Positions 52,060-64,000 of a stretch of DNA of 64,000 bases are shown here, piece by piece (the first letter of the stretch is position 1; each line of letters opens with the position of its first letter). A model generated the notes under the pieces. That model saw only the letters and a program-made list of their open reading frames with translations, had not been told where the DNA came from and ran no database searches. Origin of the DNA: Rhabdophis nuchalis. Lineage: Eukaryota > Chordata > Lepidosauria > Squamata > Natricidae. Position numbers and translations under genes: made by a program. The stretch spans positions 81,080,875 through 81,144,874 of the forward strand of contig CM077644.1 in NCBI GenBank assembly GCA_039707465.1, read 5' to 3'.

Positions 52060-53670
52060 CCCTAGAAGAAGTAAGGGGAATTGATGAACAAGTAGAAAGC
52101 AGATGCTCTTCAGGTTAGAAGTAGATTCACACACCAACCCTGGTTTTAATTAAAGGCTTTTCACTATAAGTGGTAGCCAAGGAAGACAGAAAATATAGAC
52201 AGAGAGATGAATAGAGCTGTTTTCAAAATCTTTTTCAAGTATATTGTTGCTCATAAGAAACCTTTTTTTGTCTTCAGTTGCATGGCTAGTGTATCTGAGT
52301 CACCATGGAGACACTAAACGTTCACGGGAGACTTGCCAGTCCTTTCTCTGACTTCTCTATGATCTCCCCAATGAGAGACAGCAAATGGTTTGGCTTTCTC
52401 CTTCTATATTAGGTTGTGTTGACCCAGCACTCCTCCTTTCAAGCTAAGGGGCAATTTTATTGAAATTAAATTACCAACACTGAATACTATTCACAGAGTA
52501 GACAGTTGCTGAGGAAAAATAGCAGTAGTTTTATTTCATGGATGTTTATGACTCTGTGTAGTACAGGTTAATCTAATACAAATCAAATGTGTATACAAAA
52601 TAAAGCAATATCACAATAAAACAATATTATTTAACACATTTCTGCAACTCCTGTCTTACCTGTCTCCTGTCTGAGCCCTAAGTGAGACTCTCTGTAAATA
52701 AAAATGGTGAAGAGCAACACAGTTAAAAAATGGAGGGCAAAAGTTGAAAGCTAAGAATTGCAAAGGTTAAAAAAGTTTAAAGGGTGTTTTTTTTAGATAT
52801 TTCTTTCAAGCTTAACAACTTCATCTGGAATATAGGACAAGAAATGTGGAGAGGTAGAGAGAAAGTGTACTCTTCCTTGGATGAAAGAGTTTGCTGAATG
52901 AATTATATGCATATTTTATGACTTTCTGTTAAAAGAAAGACTAGGTTAGCAACAGCTTGCGTAACGGGATCCATGCTTTGAAATGGTACTCAGCTGTGTT
53001 AAATCTTCCGAGGCATGTCTCTTTAAACTCTTTCTCCCCTCTGCAAATAGCAAGAGAAGCTTTGGCAATCAGTAATATCTTCTTATTAGCTCACCCTTTC
53101 ACCCAAAGCTAAGATGAGGATAACTTATCTACAGACATGTGAACAACAGTGTAGGCTCTATTAGAGTTCTCTCCATGGACATTTCAGCTGTTCATTCCTG
53201 TTTTTCTGCGCCTTGGCTCACATTTCCTAATAATGAATAGTTTCTCTGGCACAGTTGCATGGACTCAACTCACAGAAGTGAAGTCCTTGGAACTGCGTCA
53301 ACAGTCTTTCCATGAAACAATTAATCATAGAACTAGGCACTCTCAAAATACAACCGATAGAAGCTACACCATCCAAACAAAAATGTCAGACAGTCCAATG
53401 TAATGGTTTCCCAGGGCCTTCCTTGCTTGGCTGTATTGTGCGAAATAAATCAGATATCAGGTGGATACATTCAGATGCTTTACGCAAGAAACATATTTAT
53501 AGTTTTCAAATCATTTAAAAATAACTGCTACTTTCTCCTATGGTGTGGTGGAAACATTCTGCGATATCAGAGAGTTATCTGTGCAATGAAACAACCACCT
53601 TAGAGGAAATAAGGTGTAAGAGTCTCATAAAAATTACTCAGTAAATTGGAAATAGCTTGATAGTCTGGAA
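52060..53670. other. TNNI3K: TNNI3K intron, no gene recognised
   Basis: No exon or named repeat seen. Confidence 0.5.
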
Positions 53671-53675
53671 CTTTC

Positions 53676-53735
<60 letters not shown>

Positions 53736-53737
53736 TC
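53671..53737 (+). repeat. (CTTT)n microsatellite
   Basis: About 16 perfect units. Confidence 0.97.
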
Positions 53738-54457
53738 GGCTATCCATCTTACTGCAAAGTAACTTTACAAGTTAAATGAAAAGAATATTATCAAGGAAGG
53801 GTTTGGTTTTTTCCAAGTATTCTGCCTTTTTGCTTTTATTAAATCTATCAGTTGGTTTCTCTTAAATCAGTGCTCCAATCAAATGAAATTTTGGTTGATT
53901 GTTGGGGCATTTAAATCTTAGTCCAGCTACATCATTGCCCCTAAGTCCATTCAACGACCTTTGTTAGCATAACCAACATTCTCTATAACGTCTTCTTGCT
54001 GCCTGAACATCTTTTTCAGAATTTATAGATAAGAATGAATGTGAAATCCTGGAAGAATGTGGCTAATGAAAGCACAACCCTTTCTCGTTTTGATTGACTC
54101 TTGAACTCAACATTGCGCCTTGCTGCCAATTGAAATGGTGAATTTGGAGGAAAGATCTCATTGTAAGGAAGGCACAAATGCCAGGAGTGCCAGACATGTT
54201 CCATAGAGGCTTGGAGGTGTCCCTTATTGGCACTGCTGCTTCTCCAAAACTCAACTGTGTTTTATTTCCTGTATGTAACTACTTGGACTCCAAAAGCAAA
54301 TCTTTCTGTTGTGTCACTGAATTCATCATCAGGGTTCCTGAGAGGTTCTGTTTTGCTTATCATGCAATTTACAATATATAGTACTAGAAGAAAAGCAGAT
54401 AAGGCAGATTTACTGTCTGCCTTTTTTCAGACACCAGAATACCAGCTGAGGTTTAAG

Positions 54458-54594
54458 CAGTGATGGTATTCAGCCAGATCACACCATTTTGGGAGAACTG
54501 GTTGTTAACTTTCTGAGCAATTTGGTGAAAAGGTTGTTGGAAGAAATCATTAGGGCAAAGAACCGGTTATTAAATTATTTGAATCCCACCACTG
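54458..54594. mobile_element. Short hAT MITE (GGTGGG family)
   Basis: 137 bp, CAGTGATGGTATTCAGCC to TTTGAATCCCACCACTG, flanked by GGTTTAAG (left) and GGTTTGAG (right), an 8-bp target duplication with one mismatch. Confidence 0.8.
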
Positions 54595-55070
54595 GGTTTG
54601 AGAAGTGCTTGATTCACTTCTGATCACCTTGAAAGGAATTCTGGTTCTCTTTGAGACAGATCAAATGTTTCCAAACATTTCACCAGATCTAATGCACATT
54701 TTTTCTATTCTATGTAGCAAAGGGGCAGAGTTTGCAGTAAGATCATGTGACTCTTTTTTTGTGCTTCTACAGATGTTGCTGTGAATAGCTTATTAAACCT
54801 TAAAGCATGAGTATTAATTTCTTATTTAGCTTGGGACATAGACATTTGCCACACATCTGGTGTCTAATTTTACATGTACATATATATTCAGTTAAGTATA
54901 TGGAAACTAGAGAAAAGCAGTGCAATGGAAATCTGACATCAAAGGCACTTGCACTAAAGCAATTTCCAAAAATGGTAAGGGGCTTGAAGGCTAAATCCTA
55001 CAAAAAGCAGTTATAGGAACCTGGTGAATTTACCTTTAAAGGAGAAGGCTAAGGAGAGACAACCTGGTAG

Positions 55071-55434
55071 CAGTGAAGGGATTTAGCTAGTGCACATCTA
55101 TTCAGGAGAACCAGTTGTTACCTTTCTAAGCAGTTTGGAAAACCGGTTGTTGGAAGAAATCTCATTTTGTTTTGTTTTTTCCCTTTACAGAGCTAATCCT
55201 GTAAGGAAGGCAGGAAGGAAACATTCTGGTGTTGTTTCTAGCCTAATTTGTATTGCCCAGTTTACAGTTACTGCCTCTCCAGTTAACCCTTATACAGCTA
55301 AGGTGAAGGGCCCATCAACATGAGTGATGTTGAGTTGGCCACACCCACCCAGTCAGATGACCACCGAGCCCCACCTACCCAGCTGGTCATTGGGGCAGAG
55401 AACCAGTTGTTAAATTATTTGAATCCCACCACTG
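55071..55434. mobile_element. hAT MITE (GGTGGG family)
   Basis: 364 bp, CAGTGAAGGGATTTAGCT to TTTGAATCCCACCACTG, flanked by CCTGGTAG and CCTGGCAG (one mismatch). It shares AACCAGTTGTTAAATTATTT with 54458-54594. Confidence 0.8.
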
Positions 55435-55544
55435 CCTGGCAGTCTTCCAATACATCAAGGGGTATTTCACGGGGTGGAAGGTTTTGGTGTATTTCCCATA
55501 GAGAAGACAAAAGATAAGTCACAACAAAGGGGTGAAAGCTTTAC

Positions 55545-55745
55545 AGTGACAAATCTAAACTTAAAATAAGGAGGAATTTCCTATCTGTGAATAGAATAGA
55601 ACAGTTTGCTTTCTGGAGTTGTAGCTGCTCCATCAGTGGGCATTTTCAGGAAAAGATTGGACAGCAGTTTTTCTCTAATGGTATGAAGATTCCTCCAAGA
55701 TTAGAAGACTCTAAAGTCTTTTCCAATCCCGTGATGCTATAAATC
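55545..55745 (+). pseudogene. CR1 LINE C-terminal fragment
   Basis: A + strand frame resembling the CR1 C-terminus: after AGGAGGAATTTCC it reads as FAFWSCSSISGHFQEK-like sequence ending near CTTTTCCAATCCCGTGATGC. Short and degenerate. Confidence 0.6.
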
Positions 55746-57408
55746 TGCTTTTAGAAACTTCCTAAAAATATTATTCTGGCCTCACATGCATAACTCTGTA
55801 GGAGCGTCAATATTATACAGAATGTAATTCAAATATTGATAAAACCAATAGGAACTTTTCTGATCTACAGCGGACTGTATAATGTAATAAGCTATTAAGT
55901 CCAAGCTACTTGGGAACTGTAACCACTTACTATCTTGGCCATCAGCTATGATTATCTACTGCATTATTAAGTGCAAAGTATACTTAAACTGCAGACGGAT
56001 TATAAATTAATGCTGAGCTTTAATTAGGGCTCCAGCATTCATAGGAACCTAGAAAGATTTTTTGTTTTTATTGTCTTTGAGTTGGAAAAACTTGTGCAGG
56101 GGAAAGGAGACCTTTGCTGATGATCAATTATTCTTATTTTCTTGAAAATGTCTCCATCAATATTTCAGGAATGGGCAGGCTTAATGTTTCTGTTTTCTTC
56201 CACAATGCTCACACAACATTAACTGGTCGCATTGTCAGTAAGAAGCCTTTCATCAAACAAAAAGGAGAAATGACCACAGAGGAGAGTAATTCTTTGACTA
56301 CCTGTCTTATCATTTTCTTTATTTTATTTAATAAAATATTGGAAATGTTGCTGAAGTTTAGCTTAATACTAAAGATGGGTCAATTCTTTGGTAAATTAAA
56401 TTCTTATATATAATTTATCAAAAAAAATATAAAACCATATCCTAGAAGCCAGCTCTACCAAGTCTAAGGCATCAGATAGGCTAAACATTTTTTTAATTAT
56501 TTTGATCTCCTTTATCTTTTCAACAGGGCTTGTTTCAGCTTGCATGGATTTGATATCTCTCCGACTCAAAGGATAAAATTCACGGGAAAGGATATTTAAA
56601 GGGGATGTCTCCCTATAGTACAACTACAGCTTTGATACCAAGGTAGAATAGTCCACCCTTCCTCCAAAATCTGTATACCTAAGTTTCCCTCTATTTTTTT
56701 TCTTCATATAAACCTCCTCGTTCTATTTATTGGGTATCTGTAAAAAGAGTACATAACATTTTGAGATGAGACCTTTCTCTTTCCTATCCACAAAAGGCGC
56801 ACACAATCATTTTTAACAGGCTTTGTTGCCAACAAGAGATCCGTATCAGCTGTGATGAAGTGAAACAAGGAACCAGTTATGGCAAAAAGGAAAATGTTTT
56901 AACAGGGCATATCTAAGCATACATGCTCAGCCGAGATAAAGGAGACGTGGAATAGGATGGATTTTATGAATAAAAGGAAAGAAATGTGTGATAACCTTCC
57001 AGTTGTGCAGTTATTCCAGTTATCCAGTTTGTGATACATTGTGCTAGGCAAATGTAATACTAAAAAGAAAAAGGGAGGGACCCTTTTTGCATCCCAATGG
57101 ATGTCTGAAATCTAGTAGGCATTGTCATTCACTTCAGTCAAATGTTGTTATAAGAAAAAATGATGAAGTTGCCAGTGAATAGGGAGAGTTATCTAAATGC
57201 AATTGCCAATATATGCATACGTGTATGTGCATGTATACAAATGTAAATTTGGATATTAATCAGAATTGTCAACTTTCCTGTATAAACATTGACATTTCCC
57301 CGAGTTGTGGCTATAAACAGGCCCCGTGAAAGCTCTACTTAACCACTTCTACCTTTCCCTGCCCCAAGAAAGAGGAGGGGGGGAGGGGGGAAGTCATTCA
57401 ATATTTAA
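55746..57408. other. TNNI3K: TNNI3K intron, no gene recognised
   Basis: Includes a 99-codon open frame at 56114-56413 without recognisable homology; no supported exon. Confidence 0.45.
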
Positions 57409-58150
57409 CGAAATAACAGAGTTGAGGGACATTGGAGGTCATCGAGTCCAACCTTCTGCTTGAGCAGGAAACCCTATACCAGTGATGGTTAACCATTTTG
57501 TCACTGGAGCATGTGTGCCGGAGCTCCGTAACCCGGAAGAGAGCAGCTGGCCGATGCACATGTGCACCGGCCAACTACTTTCTTCTGGGTTACAGCGCGC
57601 ATCTTCATGCAAAGCCCAGCTGGCCAGCATGCATGCACACTCCAGAAGCTGGAATAAAACAGCTGGCTGGTGTGCATGTGCACTGGACCAGCTGGCTGGC
57701 AGCAGGTGTGCGATGGAACCTGGAAGAGCATCTGGTGATGGCACACGTGCCCATAGAGAGGGCTCTGTGTGCCACCTCTGGCATTTATGTCATAGATTCA
57801 CCATCACGGCCCTGTATCATTTCAGACAAATGGTTGTCCAATCTCTTCTTCAAAACCTCCAGTTGGAGCATCCACAACTTCTGGAGGCAAGTCATTAATT
57901 GTTCTAACAGTGAAGAAATATCTCCTCAGTTCTAGGTTGATATTCTCCTTGACTCATTTCCACCCATTGCTTCTTGTCCTGCCTTCAGTTACTTTGGAGA
58001 ATAGGTTGAGCCCCTCTTCTTTGTGGCTGCCCCTGAGATATCAGAACACTGCTATCATTTCACCCCCCTACTCCTTTTCATTACACTAGACATACTCAAT
58101 TCCTGCAACGGTTCTTCATGTGTTTTAGAATCCAATTCCCTAAATGTGAT
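57409..58150 (-). pseudogene. CR1 LINE 3' fragment (with nested hAT)
   Basis: The 3' end lies at 57409-57479 (GGACATTGGAGGTCATCGAG) and the coding-derived part at 57810-58150 (CTTCTTCAAAACCTCCAGTT, CTTTGTGGCTGCCCCTGAGA). It is interrupted at 57480-57809 by a hAT at the same position as in the CR1 copies at 18431 and 27305. Confidence 0.8.
57480..57809. mobile_element. hAT MITE within CR1
   Basis: Left end CAGTGATGGTTAACCATTTT; right end ATAGATTCACCATCACGG. Flanks CCCTATAC and CCCTGTAT. The distal part (TGATGGCACACGTGCCCATA, GAGGGCTCTGTGTGCCACCT) matches 18513-19240, so these two are the same subfamily. Confidence 0.8.
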
Positions 58151-58311
58151 ATTTATTTTCAGTTTAAAGACCAAGTTGAAAAGGCCCTCCCACCATCCAC
58201 TACCAACCCACTGATTGGTTCTAGCTTTTCCCCACAAATACAGGAAGCTTTATTATAAACAAAATAAACAACAAAGAGATGATACAGTTAGGAGCATTTA
58301 TTGTATTGAAC

Positions 58312-58702
58312 TAGTGATGGCGAACCTATGGCCGCCTGTGGCACCTATTCTGCGTGCCACAGGCGGCACGCAGAACCATTTCTTAGGGCACACGAGGCGT
58401 TGCCCTGTCAGCACTAGCGCGGATGTGAGCGCTGGCCAACTGATTTAGGCTTCTTTCGAGGCCATTTTTTCGCCCTCTGGAGGCTTCAGGGAAGCAACTG
58501 AAGCCTCTGGAGGTGGGGAGGAGAGGCTGTTTTCATCCTCCCCAGGCTCCTAGAAAGCCTCAGGAGCCTGGGGAGGGCGAAAAAAGCGTGCCAAAAGCAG
58601 GGGATTGTGCACATAGCATTATGGGTGTGGCATGCCCACGCACGAGCCTCCTGTGCGGCCCCCACTTTTGGCACGAGAGCCAAAAAAGGTTAGCCATCAC
58701 TG
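58312..58702. mobile_element. hAT MITE (CAGTGATGGCGAACC family)
   Basis: Left end TAGTGATGGCGAACCTATGG, right end AGGTTAGCCATCACTG. The interior CATTTCTTAGGGCACACGAG matches 51597-51970. The target duplication is not clear. Confidence 0.8.
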
Positions 58703-59282
58703 AACATGGGGAACATGTCGCTTTTCATGATCCATTAGGATCCATTTGTATAAGAACCTTCATAATCAGAAGTTTTTAGTTATTAAGACGTTCCTTAATT
58801 AAATTTCTACACCACAAGTGGCTTTGGGTGGTTTACAACAGCATGCACTAACTGGGTAAACTTTAATTATAATTGTCTTTGAGGAAGTTCCTTATAAAAA
58901 CAATTATAGATATATAAATTATTACTAAATCTTAAAAACAATGATTCTCCAATACTATTTTGATTTATGGGGGAAAAACTTCATAAATTAAAGAGAACTG
59001 CTGCTGAGTTCCTTCTGAATTTTTACCATCTATATTATTTATTTATATAATTAATCCTTCATTGCCACAATTTCTGAAATTACATAAAATTGTCCAACAT
59101 GTAGACCCCAACTACTCTCACCCACAACAGTATTCTATCTTGCTTTCAGCAAAGGAACAAAACATCATAGATTGCACAAAGCAAAAATACGAAGCATGCA
59201 AACCATCTACAGTATACACTGTGAAGAAGCATAATACGAAGTATTAAGCTATTATCAGGTTTTGTTTAAATATAATACAGAT

Positions 59283-59395
59283 CAGAGACGGGTTCCTACT
59301 GGAACCAGCAGGGACCCAGGCCTGCCACACACCCGAACTGGCAAGATTTTTGTGTGCACTGAACTGGCAGTACTCCCGGGAGCAACCCACCCCTG
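59283..59395. mobile_element. Short hAT MITE (GGTGGG family)
   Basis: 113 bp, CAGAGACGGGTTCCTACTGG to GCAACCCACCCCTG, flanked by perfect 8-bp repeats ATACAGAT (59275-59282 and 59396-59403). Confidence 0.85.
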
Positions 59396-59617
59396 ATACA
59401 GATGTATTAAACACTGAATAAATGAGTGGGGAGAATGAAAGGTTTCCCCTGTCAGTTATTTCCAACTCTATGGCATGGTGTTCATTTTCATTTCTTAATT
59501 GAAGAGTCAGCATTGTCCAAAGACAATTTCCATGGTCATCTGGCCAGCATGGCTATATACTAAAGGCACACAGAACACTCTTACCTTAACCCTCACCTAT
59601 TTTTTTATGCTTTAAGT

Positions 59618-59752
59618 CAGGGGTCTCCAACCTTAGAAACTTTAAGCCTGGCAGACTTCAACTCCCAGAATCCCCCAGGCAGCTTTGCTGGTTGTGGAAT
59701 TCTGGGAATTGAAGTCCACCAGGCTTAAATTTGCCAAGGTTGGAGACCCCTG
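59618..59752. mobile_element. Short hAT MITE with perfect ends and TSD
   Basis: 135 bp with inverted ends CAGGGGTCTCCAACCTT and AAGGTTGGAGACCCCTG (17 bp, perfect), flanked by CTTTAAGT on both sides (59610-59617 and 59753-59760). The interior is itself partly palindromic (ACTTCAACTCCCAGAAT and ATTCTGGGAATTGAAGT). Confidence 0.9.
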
Positions 59753-59760
59753 CTTTAAGT

Positions 59761-61178
59761 TACATACATTAACTTGACAATTCCCTTTCTGGCATTATCT
59801 ACAAGTATGCCCAGGCTGGGTAAAAGTCACAGGTTGCCATAGAAGTCATAATGATAAAATGTTTTCTATACTAAGCCAATGTTCTCTCTTTTCTTTTCTC
59901 GGTGCTCTTTTTCTTCTTCTTCTTCTGTTTTTCCTCATACAGCAGGCAACCTGCCAGAGAAAGGACTGGTTGCTTGTCCCAGGTCCATATTGTATGTTTG
60001 CAAAGGCCTTTTCAATATTAGTTAGAAGGCCACATGTGGCGTGGTGTTAGAATTTTTTCATCCCTGGTTTCTGTCTTCACCAAAGTGAATCCCAGCATGT
60101 AAACTGATACAATGTCTGCACAAAATGAAAATTAATCCTCAAAAATCTATGGCACCTTGAATCCAAAAAGTCCACTGTATTATACAGATAGAATATTGTC
60201 ATTTAGGTTCAGCCTCTTCATTTCCTTCTCCACATAAATGACAACATATAAATGGGACATTTCCTTTCTTCCCTCACCTTCTATAAGACATTCTGCTCCC
60301 TTGTAATATGCTGAATATCAGCAGGCTAATTTTAGAAGTAATATAAAAATGATATTACTACTAAAGGCTAGCCGCTAACCTTTATTCTCAGCCTATTGTC
60401 AGCTCAATTGACAGAAAATTGAATCTACTGCTGTGTCTTCTATTATTAATCTACAAGATTCTGAAGCTCCTGAAAGAAATTTAAGATGGAGTGAACATGT
60501 TCGTGTTCTGTAACCACCTTCTCTCTTTTTTTCCTCCCCTGCAGTAAGAAAGCATCATGTTGAAGACAAATAATAGAACAAGTATACGTTTCCTAGTACT
60601 TTTAAAGGACAGAATAGGGTTGCGTTAGAAGGCAAATCCAGATCTTATGAAGATATTTTTGTTAGGTTCCTTAACCCCACTTAAGTATTTCATTGCTCTC
60701 AATATCTCTAAGTGATCACAGTTTGTGTCTGTCTTTGAGAGATGCAGCCAAGAGAATCAAACAGATTGATTTCACTCAAGGGTCACTAGCATTCTGTGAG
60801 GATTAAGAGACTGTCAAACAAAAAGATTCTCACATTTTCTTCCTATATTTTGAAAATTAAAGGACTTTTTTTAAATTAAAAAAGAAATTGAAGTTATCCT
60901 ACTGAGCATCCACTGTCCAGTTAAACTTGAAGTTCAGGAAGCCAATGTCAGAAGTATTTGCCAATATGTTCTCTCTTTTTTTTTAATTCTGAGGAAATAA
61001 TAATGTTGCTTAAGATAAAATAAAACATATAACAGGTACTATCTACCTAGATGGCTTTCCAACATGCTACTGTTTTTTCTCCTTCACCACCACATCTTAG
61101 CCTTATAGTATCTTTCTAGAATGATATGTTCAATTAAGCTCATAAATGTAATTGAAAGGTTATATAAATGTAAAGCTA
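59761..61178. other. TNNI3K: TNNI3K intron, no gene recognised
   Basis: No exon or named repeat seen. Confidence 0.5.
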
Positions 61179-61186
61179 ATATACAT

Positions 61187-61437
61187 CAGGGAAGGGTTGC
61201 TGCCGGCATTACTGCCGGTTTGGCGTGCAAAAAAATCCACGCTCATGTGCATTTGCACTTAAAAAGATCTGCGTATGCACATAACATTAGAAAAAGGGGG
61301 AATTACATTTTTGCAATGAAACTCATTGTGCGCAAGTGAAGAACTGAAAATCAAGATGGCGCCAACGATGATAGAACCTGTTCAGAGGTGTGGCAGGCCA
61401 AGTTACTACCTACTGAACCAGTAGGAACCCACCTCTG
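61187..61437. mobile_element. hAT MITE (GGTGGG family)
   Basis: 251 bp, CAGGGAAGGGTTGCTGCC to AGGAACCCACCTCTG, flanked by ATATACAT and ATCTACAT (one mismatch). Confidence 0.8.
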
Positions 61438-61445
61438 ATCTACAT

Positions 61446-62516
61446 CCTTAAAATATAGCTAATCTTTATCCCCAGTCTCTAACACAGTATATGAGTCAAT
61501 GTGTCACACAAAGCCCAACAACTGGGCCAATTGAAAATATTATGGGTAAGTAACTAAGGAGAAGTTTGCTGTGAGAACACAGATTACTTGTCTGGTGTTA
61601 TTTAATAGCTACTGGTAATCTCTGTACACAGTGAGATTTTTCTATTGCTTCATTTTGAGCAATTTTCCATACTGTTAGAATGCAGAATTTTGATCTTAAA
61701 TGTCAACATTTACAACTTTGGGCTGTTATTTCTGTACTACAATTCATGTCTGCATTAATGAATAATTCCAAATAACTTTTATCTGTGAAGGCTTACAAAT
61801 TTTCTTAAGTCACTTATCAAAATTTCCTTCATCAGAACTTGACTGTTATAATTTTTACACAATTCTTTATCACATAATGGCAGAGACCTTTCTTAAGAGT
61901 ATTGCTCTATCTTTTAAGACATGTTATTTTTTTAAACAAATTATAATTATTTGTTGAACTTGTAAATTCAGGGGGAGGGGAAAGGGGGAGCCCTGGTCCA
62001 AACTAAGATGTTGGATAGTAAGTTTGTGATTTAGCAATCTCAGAAAATCTATTAAAGGGGTAAAGACAATACTCATTTATTTGCAGCCTAATGTTAGAGG
62101 GTAAAAACGCCATAGTTCAAAATAGGCCACATTTTCTATTCTATTTGTATAAACTAACATGGAATTGCAGCAGCTGATTCTGTGATTATGATGTGTGTAT
62201 AGAAGTTTGAATTCTTGTGATATACTTGCACTGCAATCAAATAGTAAGGCAGTGCAAGGTGACTTTGATTTGTGTCAACAAAGTACCGAGTGCTGCAAAG
62301 GTGACCCTTGTTTGCCTTATCTGAGATAAAAAAGTCAACGTGGTTTGCTCATCGAAATGCTTTTCCTGGAGGAATGGCTGGTGAAAATGATGGAACTTGC
62401 TGAGATGGACAAATTGACTGCTTTGATTAGAGAGAAGATGATATCTACATTTATTGCTGACTGAAAATCCCTTATAGACTTCTTGCATGAAACAGAAAAA
62501 GTGAACTTGTGACAAT
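61446..62516. other. TNNI3K: TNNI3K intron, no gene recognised
   Basis: No exon or named repeat seen. Confidence 0.5.
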
Positions 62517-62518
62517 TA

Positions 62519-62935
62519 CCGTATTTTTCAGAGTATAAGACACACCAAGATTTTGAATAGGCAAATTTAAAAAAGGTTTTGCACTCTGCAGACCTCCCAA
62601 AAATGGCCCCTTTTTCGTGAAAATGGACCCATTTTTTGTAAAAAAAAAAAACAAAAAAAACCTGTCATGCATAGCCTTTAAGAGACTTATAGAGTGTTCC
62701 TTGGGGCTGAGGGAGCCAAAAGGAGCAAAAGAAATGGCTAATTTTTTCCTCATTTCTGCCCTCCCCAGTCCCCAGGAGCACTCTGGAAGCCTCCTAAAGG
62801 CTATGCACAGCCATTTTGGTGAAGGGGGTGGGGTTTCGGGAGGCCAAAAATGCTGTATTCAGTGTATAAGACACACCAGATTGTCACACTCTTTTTTGAG
62901 GGAAAAAGGTGTGTCTTATACTCCAAAAAATACGG
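62519..62935. mobile_element. TA-flanked MITE, best-preserved ends
   Basis: 417 bp with ends CCGTATTTTTCAGAGTATAA and TTATACTCCAAAAAATACGG, flanked by TA on both sides (62517-62518 and 62936-62937). Same family as 22619 and 50818. Confidence 0.85.
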
Positions 62936-63183
62936 TATATAGAATGGGTTATAGAAAGATGGGAAGTATCTTCTAACCATAGAGGTAAACTTATAATTAT
63001 AACTGCTGTAAAGAAAATTGGAAGCTATTTCTTTACATCTTTTATTTTTTTATTTTTCTTTAAACTTTTCTTTCTGGCATTTTTGATTTTCTCTTTGACT
63101 TTTCCCTTTCTTTTTCCTTACTATATATTAGTTTGTATTACTTTATCAGAATATTGAGAACATTAAATAATGCACAGCAGAGG

Positions 63184-64000
63184 GATTTCCTTCCGGTTAG
63201 TCGGAGGCAACGGTCGGGTCTTGGACTCGTCCGCCGCTTGGTTGCTTTGGTGGCGCCTTCGGGAGCAGGGGGCTCTTGCAAAGAGCCCCCACTGCACGGG
63301 CGGCTCGCGGTGAGTGCCCCCACCTCGATGGCGGTCGGGGGAGTGGCTCCCGCCTCGTCCTAGGCGCCAGAGAACGAGTTGCAGGGGGGGAGTTCCTCTT
63401 TCGTCCCCTTCACCGATGGAGAGCCGGAACAGCTGCTGAGATTAAAGACGGGCTGAAAGCCGGGGCTGAACGCAACGCCGAGGCTCATGGCTATATAGTG
63501 GATTGTGAGTGATTTTCACTTAATGCTTTCAACTTTCACTTTAAAAGAAGGAGGAGGAGGGAGTTTGTAAAACCCCTCCTTGGAAAGGAAAAAAAAGCGG
63601 CTTTTTGAAATGTTCCCCAAGCTTGGGGAGGTGGAGGAATCAACATCCGACTTTTAAATTATAAGTGAATGTCTTTTACTTTACGATTTTCAATGATATT
63701 TTGTATCTCTGTCTGGCAACAATTGAAATGAACTTTCACTAGCTCTCCGCAGCTTCCAGAGGAGCGGGGAAGATGGCGTTCCTTTGTTCTCGGCAAGAAA
63801 TGTTTTCTTTTGAAATTTGCTAACACTCCCTCGTCTTCGGGACTGAACTCTTTAACAGTGGATTGATCTAATTGATTATTAGGACCTTTCCCAGATGTGC
63901 CTTCTTTTCTTTTTTTTATTTGATTGCTTTTAAAAATTGTTCTCTCTCTGGACTGTAAGCAAATTGAACTTTGAATTTGGATATTGACTTTTGCTCTCTC
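63184..64000 (+). mobile_element. L1-type LINE 5' region, continues past window
   Basis: A GC-rich block begins with TTCCTTCCGGTTAGTCGGAG and CTCGTCCGCCGCTTGGTTGC, matching the start of the element at 8898 (CTTCCGGTATCCGG, CTCGCTCGCCGCTTTGTTGC). It then shows the same order of purine-rich and T-rich segments (GGGCTGAAAGCCGGGGCTGA, GGGGAAGATGGCG). It stops at the window edge before ORF1 would begin. The two 5' regions are diverged, so they are different subfamilies or ages. Confidence 0.75.

Noticed and set aside
56114..56413. 99-codon frame as the next TNNI3K exon or another gene
   Set aside because: It does not encode the expected NILLYEDG/DFG residues, and its tail is simple hydrophobic AT-rich sequence.

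Overview
This window is vertebrate nuclear DNA, almost certainly from a squamate reptile and most likely a snake. Spliced exons with consensus boundaries are mixed with squamate-type repeats: a BovB/RTE LINE, CR1 LINE tails, a GC-rich-promoter L1, tRNA-headed Sauria-type SINEs, many short hAT elements and abundant microsatellites. It has no bacterial-style genes, operons, CRISPR array or recognisable tRNA/rRNA genes.

The only securely identified host gene is TNNI3K (cardiac ankyrin-repeat kinase) on the + strand. Ten consecutive internal exons lie between 5252 and 31309. They encode the C-terminal ankyrin repeats (four exons plus the start of a fifth), a linker, and the N-lobe of the kinase domain up to the catalytic-loop HRDLN. 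All ten phases join without a frameshift into about 363 codons, corresponding to roughly residues 228-590 of the 835-residue human protein (numbering estimated from memory of the catalytic lysine). The 5' exons and the rest of the kinase domain lie outside; I found no further TNNI3K exon in the last 32.7 kb, which appears to be one large intron.

The introns are dense with transposons, often nested. At 8413-11625 a foldback MITE is split by an inverted SINE-like pair, which is itself split by a 2-kb L1 with an intact ORF1, no ORF2 and a perfect 13-bp target duplication. At 13075-15880 lies a decayed antisense BovB with a hAT inserted. At 18216-19862 a foldback MITE contains a CR1, which contains a hAT, which contains a 400-bp CT tract. 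At 21997-23353 is a solo LTR with a nested TA-flanked MITE. At 26578-28364 and 46414-47724 are two copies of an unclassified element with an internal TACC-rich minisatellite. At least fifteen hAT elements are seen, most with 8-bp target duplications.

The best candidate for something unannotated is an antisense open segment at 39627-40086, preceded by an acceptor-like site, inside the large TNNI3K intron. It may be an exon of an antisense neighbour (LRRC53 is antisense to the 3' part of TNNI3K in human), but I cannot confirm that. Other notable signals are the ORF1-only L1, three CR1 copies carrying a hAT at the identical position, a 317-bp near-identical local duplication, and a (TCC)n tract that forms the polypyrimidine tract of a TNNI3K exon.
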